Shown: positions 1 through 10,461, counted from the first letter of the stretch. The stretch: 64,000 nucleotides of DNA from Coffea arabica (GCF_036785885.1 NC_092323.1:13648501-13712500); one strand, 5' to 3'. The notes: generated from the letters alone by a model not told the origin. A program made the numbers and translations.

Positions 1-170
1 ATCCACTTAAAATAAAATGAAAATATCATTTGCATTTCATATTTTATTACACTTCAAGATATTCAAAAATTTACCCACTTCAAAAATTTTTCTTACAACT
101 TTTACAGTATATTGGGAGGCTCATTACTTCAACTAATCCATCCAAAAAACTTATTTGTCAAACAGCGCTT

Positions 171-312
171 AAAGTTTTAAACGGCATAGAAATGCTGTCC
201 ACTTCTATATATAGACTAGTCAAAAGAAGAAGAAGAAGAACAAGCCATGGCCATTAATGAATTCAACCACCTCTGGTTCCCTCTCTTCATCCTCCTCATG
301 GTTCACAAAAGT
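171..312 (+). pseudogene. orphan PLAT-gene promoter and exon 1 (relic)
   Basis: The ATG at 247 opens a frame reading MAINEFNHLWFPLFILL, almost the same as the signal-peptide exon of the intact PLAT gene at 5762 (MAINEVNRLWFPLFILL). The similarity extends upstream: a 'GTCCACTTCTAT' + TATA block near 198-215 and an AAG-repeat leader just before the ATG also match the intact gene. After residue 17 the frame diverges and reaches a stop at about 316-318. A GTATGT that could act as a splice donor lies at about 310. No PLAT domain exon follows on the plus strand. It is inverted relative to the intact copies. I read it as a truncated duplicate that kept promoter and exon 1 only; the window edge does not hide exon 2, which would lie to the right. 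Confidence 0.72.
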
Positions 313-318
313 ATGTAA

Positions 319-1196
319 TCTTCAAAAATGCATACAAAATCCCAATCTATCCATAAAGGAGAGGAGGAAATAGTTTTTTATTTTAAAAAAATAAACGCAT
401 AAGAGAGAAGCGCTTGCTGTGGATATATATCACAAAATTGCGTAATTCTAAGAAATTTAAAAAAATAATCCACTTGAAAAAAAAGGATTGCGTAATTCTA
501 TGAAATTAAAAATAGTAATCCACTTAAAATAAAATGAAAATGTCATTTGCATTTGATATTTTATTATTTACACCCACATCATTTATTTTATCATATAAAC
601 TAATAGATGAAAAATATATATAAAAAATAATAATGGAAGTATAATTAACAAAAATGGAAATATAAATAACATTTAAAAAAATTAATTGCTTTGTAAGATA
701 CCAAGAAAACAAGCTCTCTCCTTGCCTATGGACTTCTTGGAGGTTCCAACAACGTTGACCATTATGTTGTTAAATTCAGGCGGAACAATGACTCAACTGA
801 ATTTAGGGATCACGAGTCAATAAATTCCACTAGTTGAATCAGGGTCCAACCAAATGATATAATACTTTAACTTGGCATTTTGGTGACCTTATAACTAATA
901 GAAACAATTTATGCAAATTGAGCCTAGAAATATAATTTGAAAATATTTAACGTCCAATTATAATTTATTGAAACAACTAAGGTCAAAATAGAATATCAAA
1001 AAATTTCAAGGCATCAAAAGGCTATTAAATAATGAAACCTTGTTCATTCTTTTTCTCAGTGAAGGGTTCTTGTCTTTTTTGCCACTACAAGCATCATTTC
1101 TTTTCTTTTTTTTCGAAACGTTGGAATACTTTCATTAATCTTTTAAATAGAGCTTTACAATTCGAGCAAAGACTCGATAATCTATACATGTCGTGT
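319..1196. other. AT-rich intergenic stretch without gene
   Basis: No coding frame is convincing. A short direct repeat is visible: 'TTGCGTAATTCTA' occurs at about 437 and 488. The segment 'ATCCACTTAAAATAAAATGAAAAT' type, seen at base 1, recurs near 520, so the first tens of bases of the window are repeated about 520 bp later. The rest is low-complexity A/T sequence. Confidence 0.5.
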
Positions 1197-1640
1197 TCAA
1201 TGACATGGAAAAACGATGCCTTCCTCATTCAAAAAAATGCCTAGAGCATATGAACTAACATTTTCACTAATATCATTATCATCATTACTAACTAAACAAA
1301 AGAAACACGTTCGAAACAAAGACTTTAGACTTAAAATGTCCTCAAGAAGTGTTGTCAATCTGCAGTCAGCATTCCTTCCTTTTTTAAGCTGCCTCAAGAG
1401 TTCCTTATTTTGGATTTGGATTTTGCTCCACTGTCTTTCCAATGCTTTGCACAAGACCAGTTTGATTGCCAAGGCATCATCTATGTTCTTGTTTCCAGAG
1501 CTTCTTTCCTTAATTGCCCAAAAAACTGTGTCTCCGTTTGGCATCTGATTGTAACTCCAACTCCAAGTAGTGCTGGCCTCTGTTGACTTCTTGTTGACAC
1601 TCTCAGGTTTATTAGATCCTGCTTCTCGTGTTCTTGACAT
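1197..1640 (-). other. unrecognised 147-codon reading frame
   Basis: A continuous minus-strand frame with a mixed, protein-like composition: two Trp-rich N-terminal turns (TWSWSYNQ), then a charged, probably helical middle (KALERQWSKIQIQNKELLRQL). I do not recognise the family. There is no sign of an upstream exon; a hAT MITE begins about 50 bp upstream at 1690. It could be a remnant of a host gene or of a transposon protein, or chance. The opposite strand also has an open frame of 110 codons, which lowers confidence. Confidence 0.22.
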
Positions 1641-1689
1641 AGCTCTTCTTGTTCTGGCATTTTTTCTGCTATATCATTCTAGTTTCTTC

Positions 1690-2463
1690 TATAGGTGGCA
1701 AACCAATCCACTTAACTAAATTTACCCATATCCGTCCATGAATAGATGGGTATGGGTATCTTAATTTTTGTATATAGGTATAAATGGGTTGGAGAACCCA
1801 TCAAATCCAATTAACCCATTTAGAATTCTTTTCCCCCACCCATTTTTTTTCAGATTTTTCATTTTGTCATGATGTTAACTACTTTTGTTTCATTATTATT
1901 ATTATTTGCTGGTTTTATCTTATTATTTTATTTTCTCTTAGTTTGTTAATTTGCTCATTTTTCAGCACTACCAATTTATGATAAGTTTTAGCCTCTTTCT
2001 TATCTTTCTAAAATGGAATTTTAAATTTACATATGAAAAAAATGTTAGGGGTTTAAAATTTTTGGATTAAGTTTTTATATTAACTTTTATAGTACTTAGT
2101 TCAAATTTTTATATTCTTATTATTCAATTATTAAATAATATGTAATTTTACGACATAGAGTATAAATGGAAAAAAATTTGGTAATTAAGCTTATTGAGTA
2201 TTATAAGTAAATATTTAAAACTAATGATGGGTACAAAGAGCGGTATAAATTGATAACTTAGTTTGCAAAAATGAATTTAAATGAGTTTACAAAAAGTTAA
2301 AATAAATGGGTTATAAATGGGTAATTGGGTTACCCAATTCATTTTTTGACTTACCCATTTATACCCATCTAATTAAATGGATATAAATGGATTGACTCGC
2401 TTATACCCATTACCCATTTTACTCAACTCAAACCCGCCCAAGTCACCCATTTTGACACCTCTA
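1690..2463. mobile_element. hAT-type MITE with 8-bp target duplication
   Basis: The ends are inverted: left TATAGGTGGCAAA, right end reverse-complemented TAGAGGTGTCAAA. It is flanked by a perfect 8-bp direct repeat GTTTCTTC (1682-1689 and 2464-2471). An 8-bp duplication and TAGRGGTG-type ends are typical of the hAT superfamily. The sub-terminal parts are rich in 'ATGGGTA/TACCCAT' units in opposite orientation. There is no transposase frame, so it is non-autonomous. Confidence 0.85.
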
Positions 2464-2552
2464 GTTTCTTCCATAATTCCATTAGGATCTTACACGCACC
2501 CACAAAGAGTTTAAATGTATTAAAAAGATAAAAGTTGTTAGAATAGAAAGAA

Positions 2553-3956
2553 GGGATAATTTCAGAAACCTCCCTTGAGGTTTTTGATAATTTCATTGAC
2601 CTCCCTTGAGGTTTCGAAAATAACATTGACCTCCCCTCAACTGATTTTGGGACCCATTGCTGATGTAACCTAGAATGAATTTGCTACTTTGCCCTTATGC
2701 ATAAAAGGGTGATGAGAAACCAATTTCTGGAAAAATATAATTTGGTCATTAAATAAATGAACTAATAAAATGATATTAACTGTAGTTCTATCTCTAAGAA
2801 GCCAATGTAACTACACTTAAGAAATGACACTAATTGATGCACCAATATGGAGCCATTTTTTGTGATTGGACATGACTTTAGAGAGCAACACAAGGATAGT
2901 ATTATACAAAAAATTGGCGAAGATGGAAAAATGGAGGGAAAAGAAGGAAAAAAGCATAGCTCCTCTCAGGTTAAAATATGCTTATTTGCATTAAGATTAT
3001 TGACATGCTACCCACTCATGCTTTTGTATATGGTTGGCATTAGTGACAAACAATCAATGGTCATGAAATTTGGCTATGCAATCCTCACCATCTGCCTCAT
3101 TCATCTGGGGGGCAGGTGGTGTTTGAAACTATCTTGGATTGCATCGACAGTTATGTAATACTATAACTGCTACAATTATAGCAATTTTGAACTAATGTCA
3201 AGTGACTTATGTTGCCTTACTAACTAGTTCAACTAATAAGTTGTTGCTTATTATCTCTTATTAAAGTTACAGTAGTAGTCATCCAACAATAGTCGTACAT
3301 TTCTTCCAAATACAATCCAACTGACAAGTACTATTGGTTTACTTCTTACATAATCAGAAAAGATTTAAAATGGTTGGTACAATGTCGTGACACTTTTATA
3401 TTTGTTACGAGAGTTTATCCAATTGATTTTATATTTTGGATGAATATAGATACAACACCTAGTATGATATTTATGATGAGTATCATGTTAACTATGGCCT
3501 TTGGTTGGTCTAGCCTTGCCACTTTTTATTACCTCAAAATTAGGTAATCACACTAAAAATAAATTATTTCTTGAGTTGCTTGAGCCGTTTATATGCTTTT
3601 GAAAGAAACTTAAAATATGGCCATTGCACTAGCCATTTGTGCAGACTGAAGCTTCAAGTTGTTGTTACTGCACTTTTCCTAATTGCTATTACACCTACTA
3701 GAATTTACTAATTATGTATGTCTTTTAATAGTTTTCATTATTTACAAATACAAGTTGTGGATAAGCAAAAAGGGCATATGTGGAACACAAATATCATCTC
3801 ACTCCTCAAAATATTTTTTTAATGCTCATTTTCCTGACATGGGCTGATCATGTTACTACAACTATAAGTTCAGGGGAGGTTTATGTCATTTTTCAAACCT
3901 TAGGGGAGGTCAATGAAATTGTTGGAAGCCTCAGGGGATGTTTCTGAAATTATCCC
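2553..3956. mobile_element. Mutator-like non-autonomous element, copy 1
   Basis: The element starts GGGATAATTTCAGAAACC and ends with the inverse (GGTTTCTGAAATTATCCC-like, 'TTTCTGAAATTATCCC'). It is flanked by a perfect 9-bp direct repeat TAGAAAGAA (2544-2552, 3957-3965). Nine-bp duplications point to the Mutator superfamily. Each arm contains two or three 'CCTCCCTTGAGGTTT'-like sub-repeats. The internal 2847-3158 frame (103 codons, with two hydrophobic stretches) is not recognisable as a transposase or a captured gene. Confidence 0.85.
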
Positions 3957-3965
3957 TAGAAAGAA

Positions 3966-4309
3966 ACTATAAGAAAACTAATGATAAAAGAATTAAACCC
4001 AAGTATCCAAATAACTTGTTAATTTTTTTCAATTAGACATGCCATCTCAGAGAAAGAGTATAGGTAATTAAAATAATAAATTTCACATATAAATATATTG
4101 ATGCCATTAGTAAAATAAAAAATGCAGTTAGTTCTTGCTTTGAACAGTCAGAATGATAACAAAACTATTGCTATTGGATGGATCATCTAGTGTTCTTACA
4201 GTGAGCTACTTAACCTACATGCTCTTGCTTTTTCAAAAATCCCATCTAATGGTAATTTTATGAGATGGGATTTTTTTTTTATCATTATTGGTTGAAGAAG
4301 TTTACTTAC
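3966..4309. other. intergenic, no gene seen
   Basis: Lies between the Mutator-like element and the orphan PLAT exon. It would contain the intron and second exon of that relic if they existed. No sequence resembling the PLAT domain exon is present. Confidence 0.5.
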
Positions 4310-4381
4310 GGAGGATTGAGAAATGGTGAAGATGGAGATGAAGAGGTGGGACCAGAAATGGTTGTCTCCACATATGGCCAT
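4310..4381 (-). pseudogene. orphan PLAT exon 1 with intact splice donor
   Basis: Minus-strand frame from ATG at 4381 reads MAICGDNHFWSHLFIS then IFTISQSS. It follows the same pattern as exon 1 of the intact PLAT gene (MAIN..NRLWFPLFI then SIFTISRSD). It ends in phase 0 at a consensus donor GTAAGT (4309 downward), as in both intact copies. No acceptor plus PLAT domain exon follows on this strand down to base 1. It is probably a partial tandem duplicate. Because the donor is intact, it could still be spliced onto some other exon; that is speculation. Confidence 0.7.
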
Positions 4382-5139
4382 GGATTCTCGATTTTATTTG
4401 TTTCTATTTCCTCCAGATGTTTAATGTATGTTTGATAAAAATATATAAAATAAAAAATAATTAAAAAAATACGTTCACAAAAAATATAAAATCTTTTGCC
4501 TCAAATTAAGAAACCGGTCAAAAGAAACAGCACTACACCTGTTTATGCGTTTTCATCACAACCGTAAGCAAATTGGAAAGAAATAAAAGAAACTGAAAAG
4601 ATTGGAAGCTTATCTTAACAAAATGAGGCTGATAATAACATGAAGGGGGAAAAAAAATCTATGTGGTTATTAAATTATGGCCTGCATCAACTTTTGTTTG
4701 ACTAGCAAACAATTTTTCATTATAAACTAATTACTAAATTAACTAATTAACACATTCATGACAATTTCATCGATTATTACTCTTAATCTGTTAAATAATC
4801 AAAGCAAGGAATGGACAATATTGACACCCTTCCATTTTATATCTACACTTTCGATGCACTGGTTTCTCAAAACACTTATTAATTTAGTATTGAAATTTGC
4901 ACTGTGTTGTGTTAAATTACTGTTTAGTATAGGGAAGTGTGGGTTAATAGTTTCCTTAAGCAATCCAAAACAATTACATAAACTACCAACATTAGCCAAA
5001 TGACCCATCTCTACAATAAAATTGTGCAACAAAGCAAATCTTATTCCATGAAAATTTATTCCCCAATACACAGATCACTCAAGACCCCCGCGGAAAATGA
5101 AAACCGAAATACAAACATTAAACCAAGACAAACAAGTCC
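4382..5139. other. intergenic; 3' flank of PLAT gene 1
   Basis: AT-rich. Overlapping open frames on both strands (about 4758-5071) have no recognisable domain. The last part must hold the 3' UTR and polyadenylation region of the PLAT gene ending at 5140. Confidence 0.4.
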
Positions 5140-5762
5140 TTAAATCTCGGCAACAACAGAAGAAGAGCCCTTTGACTTTGACTTCTCTCCAATCACCACA
5201 TGATTCTCACCACCACAATAGTTCCTAATAGCAGTGAGCTCATACGGCGACGTATCAGTGGCCAGCCATTGCTCCACCGTGAACTGCTGCTGGAAACAAG
5301 CCTTGTGGACCCCAGTGGTGGTGACCTCCACATAGTTAACGTACCATCCGTGGTGACGGCCCGACCCGTCTGATGTCAAGTTCATAGCACAAACCGGACC
5401 CTCCAAGCATGGACCCTTCCCACTGAAGATGTCCAAGTTTCCCCTCTCGAAGTAGTTGTAACCCGGACCCATTAGCCCGCCCCAAGCTTCCAGGTTGTTG
5501 ATCCTGATGCCGTACCCGTTTGCATCGTAAAGGGTCAGGGTTATGATTGAGTCCGTCCCGGCTTTCAGGATCGACCCGGTTCTTATATATACACTGTAAA
5601 CACAATCTGGATCCTGCACCAAAAATAAGGGTTATGGAATTGGAAAGGAAAACTGTGAAATGGGATATGGGAAAGAAGACTTACGTCAGATCGGGAAATG
5701 GTGAAGATGGAGAGGAGGATGAAGAGAGGGAACCAGAGGCGGTTGACTTCATTAATGGCCAT
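5140..5762 (-). CDS. PLAT/LH2-domain protein 1 (ATS3/PLAT-plant-stress type)
   Basis: Two exons: 5685-5762 (26 codons) and 5140-5613 (157 codons plus stop), total 183 residues, close to the about 180 residues usual for plant PLAT1/2/3. Exon 1 is a signal peptide (MAIN..., hydrophobic LWFPLFILLSIFTIS, cleavage near residue 24). The donor is GAC|GTAAGT; the acceptor GGTGCAG|GAT gives the family hallmark DDPDCVY. The PLAT beta-sandwich spans about residues 30-150: YIRTGS, AGTDS, FERGNLDIFSG, NLTSDGSG.HHGWYVNYVEVTT and FTVEQWLATD are all present. Cysteines are at 30, 95, 101, 132 and 159, and there is one N-glycosylation site at Asn104. Family knowledge: small ER/secretory proteins linked to abiotic-stress tolerance, with no known enzyme activity. 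A second intact copy lies 4 kb upstream on the same strand. Confidence 0.95.
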
Positions 5763-5837
5763 GGCTTCTTCGTCTTCTTCTTCTTCTTCTTCCTCTCAGA
5801 TTCTTGTTTTTCTAGTGTTTTTTAAGCTATATCTGAT

Positions 5838-5858
5838 TGGTCTGTATAAATAGAAGTG
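5838..5858 (-). promoter_or_regulatory. probable TATA region of PLAT gene 1
   Basis: Read on the minus strand, GTCCACTTCTATTTATACAG lies about 85 bases upstream of the ATG. The same GTCCACTTCTAT-TATA block precedes the orphan exon 1 at 247 on the other strand, so the block is part of the duplicated unit. An AAG-rich leader follows. Confidence 0.5.
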
Positions 5859-5970
5859 GACGGTGTAGATGGACCTTAGTGAGCTGAATGTACTCGAAGA
5901 AAAACAAAAGAAAAGGGCGGAAAAAGGGCCAATCTCCATTTCTTTTTCTTTTTTTTTTAAAATAAGATGT

Positions 5971-6133
5971 GTGTTTGGATAAGAATTATTTATCAAAAAA
6001 AATATTTTGCTTACACGGTCATAATATTTTTTAACATATCTTTTTTATTTTCTCAATCATCTTTTTATTTCATATTCATTTAATGACAAAAAATATTACA
6101 TTAATTATTTCAAATAATTTCCTATCCAAACAC
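5971..6133. mobile_element. MITE of the 'GTGTTTGGAT' family, copy a
   Basis: Bounded by GTGTTTGGATAAGAA and the inverse TTCCTATCCAAACAC, length about 163 bp. Internal landmarks shared with the other copies are a 'TTTTGCTTAC' block and 'CATCTTTTTATTTCA'. It is AT-rich and non-coding. The superfamily is not assigned because I cannot fix a target duplication. Confidence 0.6.
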
Positions 6134-6294
6134 ATTAATAATATTTTAAAGTGCTATAGTAATTATCTATTGCTTTGAATAATTAAAGCCTGATAATTAA
6201 TTTGAGATGAAATGCTTCCCAAAACTTGGATGACTATTATGATTGGACATTTTGTGAAGATTTGATAAAACAAGAACTCTGAAGTAATATATGA

Positions 6295-6453
6295 GTGTTT
6301 GGACAGCTAAATTATTGCATATAATATTTCACTAACATTATAAATACATTTTTTAACTCATTTTTTTATATTATCAACAATCTTTTTATCTCGCAAACAT
6401 AACATCACAAAAAATGTTAGATAATTATTTCAAATAATACTCTATTCAAACAC
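6295..6453. mobile_element. MITE of the 'GTGTTTGGAT' family, copy b
   Basis: Starts GTGTTTGGACAGC and ends CTATTCAAACAC. The middle shows 'AATATTTCACTAACATTATAAATACA' and 'AACATCACAAAAAATG', the diverged family core. Confidence 0.55.
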
Positions 6454-6912
6454 AAATATTCCTAGTAATAACTGTTTCCTTTTGTCTTGTGTATGCTAAA
6501 ATCATTGTAGCACTATAGTAATTTTCTAGTGTATCCCATCATGATTCTTTAATATGCCCTTTTCTTTAGTTTAAGTTTACGTTAATGGAGTGGTTGAAAA
6601 AAAAAAAAGAAGAGAGTAAGCAGTTGGAAAGCAGATGTGAAATTCCTAAAATATATTAGATATGAGAAATAATCACATGATGTCTACCACAAGGATTGGT
6701 TCTGTAACTTCTGTTTTTACTAACGGTAACTTAACAACCCTTTAAGCATACAACAGGAAGTAAAAGCACATGGTCTGGTAAAATTTTACTATAATCTTTT
6801 GTTGGTTCTTGGATCGCGCACCTTGTTATGTTTGACATACGTTCATGCGAGGTCTAGCTAGTCGAATCGAGGTTAAATGCAATGTGAACTCACCTGCAAA
6901 ATAATAAGGGAA

Positions 6913-7071
6913 GTGTTTGGATATCCCAATTATCTCAAATAATATTTCGCTTGCATCATAGACACATTTTTCAACCCACCTTTTTATATTTCCAACCACC
7001 TTTTTATCTCACATACATCACATCACAAAAAGTGCTACAGTATTATTCCAAATAATATTTCAAATAATACA
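6913..7071. mobile_element. MITE of the 'GTGTTTGGAT' family, copy c
   Basis: Starts GTGTTTGGATATCCCAATTA and carries the well-preserved core 'CATACATCACATCACAAAAAG' and 'TGCTACAGTA'. The right terminus is eroded (AATACACTA). Three family members occur within 1.1 kb here. Confidence 0.6.
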
Positions 7072-7099
7072 CTAACGGGACCATATCCTCTGGACTCAC

Positions 7100-8192
7100 T
7101 TCAATGTTTAAGTGAGTAGCTATGGAGAGTTATATCGGATGACTAGAATACATACCTCTGAAGTTGGTAAAAGACTGATATTTATAATAAAAGAGCTAAA
7201 GAACGGAATGATGAGATCTATTGATAGTGATCTTATAGAATAAAAGGTGACGATGGTGTTAGTGATAATGTTAAACGACAGGGTGATTGATTGATTGTCA
7301 CATCAATCATATTAATCACTAATTAGAACATGATAGTTAACCGAGGTTTCTGTTGATCTCGGATGAGCAAGCCATGCCAAAGCGAGTTTTTGTAAAGACC
7401 AAACTGGCTGAGGTATCCTCTAGGCTGAGAAGGCGGAAGTACCCACCATGTAGTTTTTACTATTTTTCTCTAGCAATCCATGTTTGGTTTTCTGTAGTCT
7501 ATAACGGCAATGGGACACAAATACATAAACATATTACACCTTTTACAGAGCAAGAACATCAAAATTAGCCAATTTGAGATTTTATTTCATTAGATGCCTG
7601 AATCATGAATAATCAAATAACCAATCTCTGTCATTATATTGTATGAAACAAGCCACAAGTTACTTTTCTTGAACAAAATGCAACCATTAATGTTACATGT
7701 TAAAAACTATACCATATGTTGAACTGACTGATATATGTAATCATAAACTATATTGAAAATTCTTCTTTCGACATCAAACTAGCTGTCTATACTAAGATAA
7801 GGCTTGTCTCTATGTAAATAATCCTCTAGTTTTAGCAGAGGTCAAAGGGTCACATTTCTTGATATTCATCACAATTGTTAGGTTGAAATGTTGGCATTAT
7901 CCCCTTAATATTTGGCTATAATTTGATTAAGCATGTGGCTGCATGTCATTTGTCCAAAGGCTGCATAAAAATCTAGCAGTATCTCAAACCACGTAATTAG
8001 AATAATTAAAGCCCCTTTACACTGTGCTAAGCTGACACCTGTTGAATACGAACAAAGGAAAAGTCAGAAGGAGCCTGGATGGATATGATATCCCTTTGAA
8101 ATTGCCAGATTGCTGGTGTCCTTTCAGACTTTATCTAGGGAGCAGGGGCCTTTGGTATTGTAACTCCTACACATGGCAGGTGTTTAGGTTTA
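7100..8192. other. intergenic, no gene seen
   Basis: Short frames near 7353-7568 and 8042-8227 have no recognisable domain and no splice context. The second one runs into the transposon end at 8202, so it cannot be a preserved gene. Confidence 0.45.
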
Positions 8193-8201
8193 TTAGGGGA
8201 A

Positions 8202-8689
8202 GGGATAATTTCAGAAACCTCCCTTGAGGTTAGGCTTTATCTCACCTAGCTCCCCTGTGGTTTCAAAATTAGCACTTAGCTACCTTATCAAATCGAGGGG
8301 ACAAAATGTCTCCATCAATCAGAGTTAAATGACGAAATTACCCTGCAAACTATCATGATAAAATGAATTGGAATAATGGAAAAAATATTAGGCCTCATTT
8401 TATTCTTTGTGTATTCTACCAATATTTTCCCTCCATCAATACCGAATTATTCTTAGTGTTTTCTATTAATTGTGATAATTTTTTTCATATAAGGGACATC
8501 ATAAGGGTACATATGAAAGTAAATTCTTCTCTCTCATGTAAATTGAATTATTTATTGGTAAATTATATCTCAAGGGCTAACAAATTTACACAAAATGTCA
8601 ATCAAAGGGAGCTAAGTGCTAATTTTGAAACCATAGGGGTGCTAGGTGAGATTAGGCCTAACCTCAAGGGAGGTTTCAAAAACTATTCC
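8202..8689. mobile_element. Mutator-like non-autonomous element, copy 2
   Basis: Starts with the same 30 bases as the element at 2553 (GGGATAATTTCAGAAACC...) and ends in the inverse, more diverged (CAAAAACTATTCC). It is flanked by a perfect 9-bp direct repeat TTAGGGGAA (8193-8201, 8690-8698). At 488 bp it is one third of copy 1, and the interiors are unrelated. An open frame (8363-8770) crosses the right boundary and is not credible as a gene. Confidence 0.85.
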
Positions 8690-9187
8690 TTAGGGGAAAT
8701 ACCTTCAGACCATATTGGAGAAGAGCCAAAACAAAAAATTTCTTTACAATTCCAGTTGAGAAGGTTGTAGTTGCTCATTGCGGAAGAAGGATTCCATCAC
8801 ATCATTTCCTCTCTTTTCCAAATTGTTGATTCGGATTTTCATATTTCGGATGAATCATAATGGGTTGAACGTACATTTGGTCCAGTCTTGCCTCTAATGA
8901 TTGACCTAAGACCTTAATTAAATAATGTGCACAAAATCTGAATCTTGTATGGATTTATGCTTTACACACAGTCACCAACAGCTTTAAGAAAAAACCCGAA
9001 AGAGATAAACTTACAAAAATCTGAAAGAAAGGTTTGTGAAAGTTTCTACCAAATCTAAGTTTATTAGTTGGGATGTCAGTTCAGTAACTTGAGATATTTC
9101 AAATTTTCATTTAGATCGGCTCTTAAACTTTCTCTTTTTCTTAATCAAAAAGAACAAAACACCATATGAAACGTAACCTAAAGTAGA

Positions 9188-9241
9188 CTCAGAAATTGTA
9201 AAAGATGGAGGTGAGAACGAAGTTATGAAACCAAAGAGAAA
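9188..9241 (-). pseudogene. degraded PLAT exon 1
   Basis: On the minus strand this reads LISLWFHNFVLTSIF then a disrupted end with a stop. It aligns with exon 1 of PLAT gene 2 (ISWLQFLILTSVFTIS) and shares the nucleotide blocks CTCACCTCC and ATTTCT in order. There is no start codon and no usable donor. It lies about 560 bp downstream of the 3' end of PLAT gene 2. It is the most decayed of three exon-1 relics in this cluster. Confidence 0.5.
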
Positions 9242-9798
9242 TGAGTAAGTTTCCTATGTTGGCTGCAAGTCATTTGTCTGCGCAAGAGATTTTGGTTGCA
9301 TATCATTTGTCCAAATGTGAAATCAAGATCCCAATAAACCATCCAACTTGCACTCAATAGCCATCAAAAAGAGATTGGCTATAACTCATGGGTTCAAACC
9401 CTATTTACAGTAAAAAAAAATCTGAAAAATTGTTAAAACACACCTTTAATCTAGTTAAATTTGTAAATCTGTTACCTATAGGTTCTCCTCTTTGTACCTC
9501 TTTATAGAATATGATAAATTAGGTTTTAGAAATATTATTATTGCGGTAAAAAAAAATAGAAATCAAAATTCGAATACAAGTTTTTGTCCCCCGTCTTAAA
9601 ATCAGAATTCAATTTTGACTTACTTTAGTCTCAATTTCAACTTCCACTTTCCATATTTTAACATTGAACAAAAATAGAATTCCCATACTAAAAATAATCC
9701 CACTAAATATCAAACATCTCCAAATCCCAATACAGACCACTCGAGAGTGGAAACTAAAGAACAAAATCAGTAGTATTACACCATATGGCAAACAAGCC

Positions 9799-10437
9799 TT
9801 ACATCTCAGCAACAAGAGGGGAAGATGACTTGTAAATACCATCATAATCACAGTAGTCCCTGATTGCAGTAAGAGTATGGGGCGACCTGTCGGTGGCCAA
9901 CCATTGCTCCACCGTGAACTGCTGCTGGGCACAGGCCTGGTGGACGCCAGTGGTGGTGACTTCCACGTAGTTACAGTACCATCCATGGTGAGGACCCGAT
10001 CCGTCTGATGTCAAGTTCATAGCACATACCGGACCCCCCAAGCATGGACCTCTCCCACTGAAGATGTCCAAGTTGCCTCGCTCAAAATAATCGTACCCTT
10101 CACCCATTAGTCCTCCCCAAGTCTCAATGTTCTTGATTAGGATCCCATATCCGGCTGCATCAAAAAGGGTCAAGCTTATGATTGAATCTGTCCCACCTTT
10201 AATGATCGACCCGGTTCTTATATAAGCAGTATATACGCAATCTGGATCCTGCATGGAATTGTATATTGGTACTTATTTTGCTTCCATTGAAAACAATAAT
10301 AAATAAACAGCAACAAAGCGAATGCATAAAAAGTAACTTACATCGCATTGAGAAATGGTGAAAACGGAGGTGAGGATTAAGAATTGAAGCCATGAGATGT
10401 TTGATATGTCTTTGAAACCTTTTCCCAATACAGTCAT
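9799..10437 (-). CDS. PLAT/LH2-domain protein 2 (ATS3/PLAT-plant-stress type)
   Basis: Two exons: 10342-10437 (32 codons) and 9799-10248 (149 codons plus stop), 181 residues. Exon 1 encodes MTVLGKGFKD... then a hydrophobic signal segment ending TISQCD. The donor is GAT|GTAAGT and the acceptor is TGCAG|GAT, in the same phase 0 as gene 1. The PLAT domain runs about residues 36-156, with YIRTGS, GGTDS, FERGNLDIFSG, NLTSDGSGPHHGW and FTVEQWLATD. Cysteines are at 36, 101, 107, 138 and 165, plus an extra one at 124 (YCNYVEV) that gene 1 lacks, where Val is usual. About three quarters of domain residues match gene 1, so this is a tandem paralogue. The N-terminus is longer and different. Expected role: secretory/ER stress-responsive protein (family knowledge). 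Confidence 0.95.
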
Positions 10438-10461
10438 GTCTCCTACTTGTTGAGTTTGTTT

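Noticed and set aside
5336..5605. 89-codon frame inside PLAT gene 1
   Set aside because: Shifted frame of the PLAT domain exon.
8363..8770. 135-codon plus-strand frame
   Set aside because: It lies mostly within the Mutator-like element and crosses its right end and target duplication.
9360..9412. 'GGGTTCAAACCCTAT' plus A-run resembling a SINE tail
   Set aside because: No A-box, no target duplication; the evidence is only a B-box-like word.
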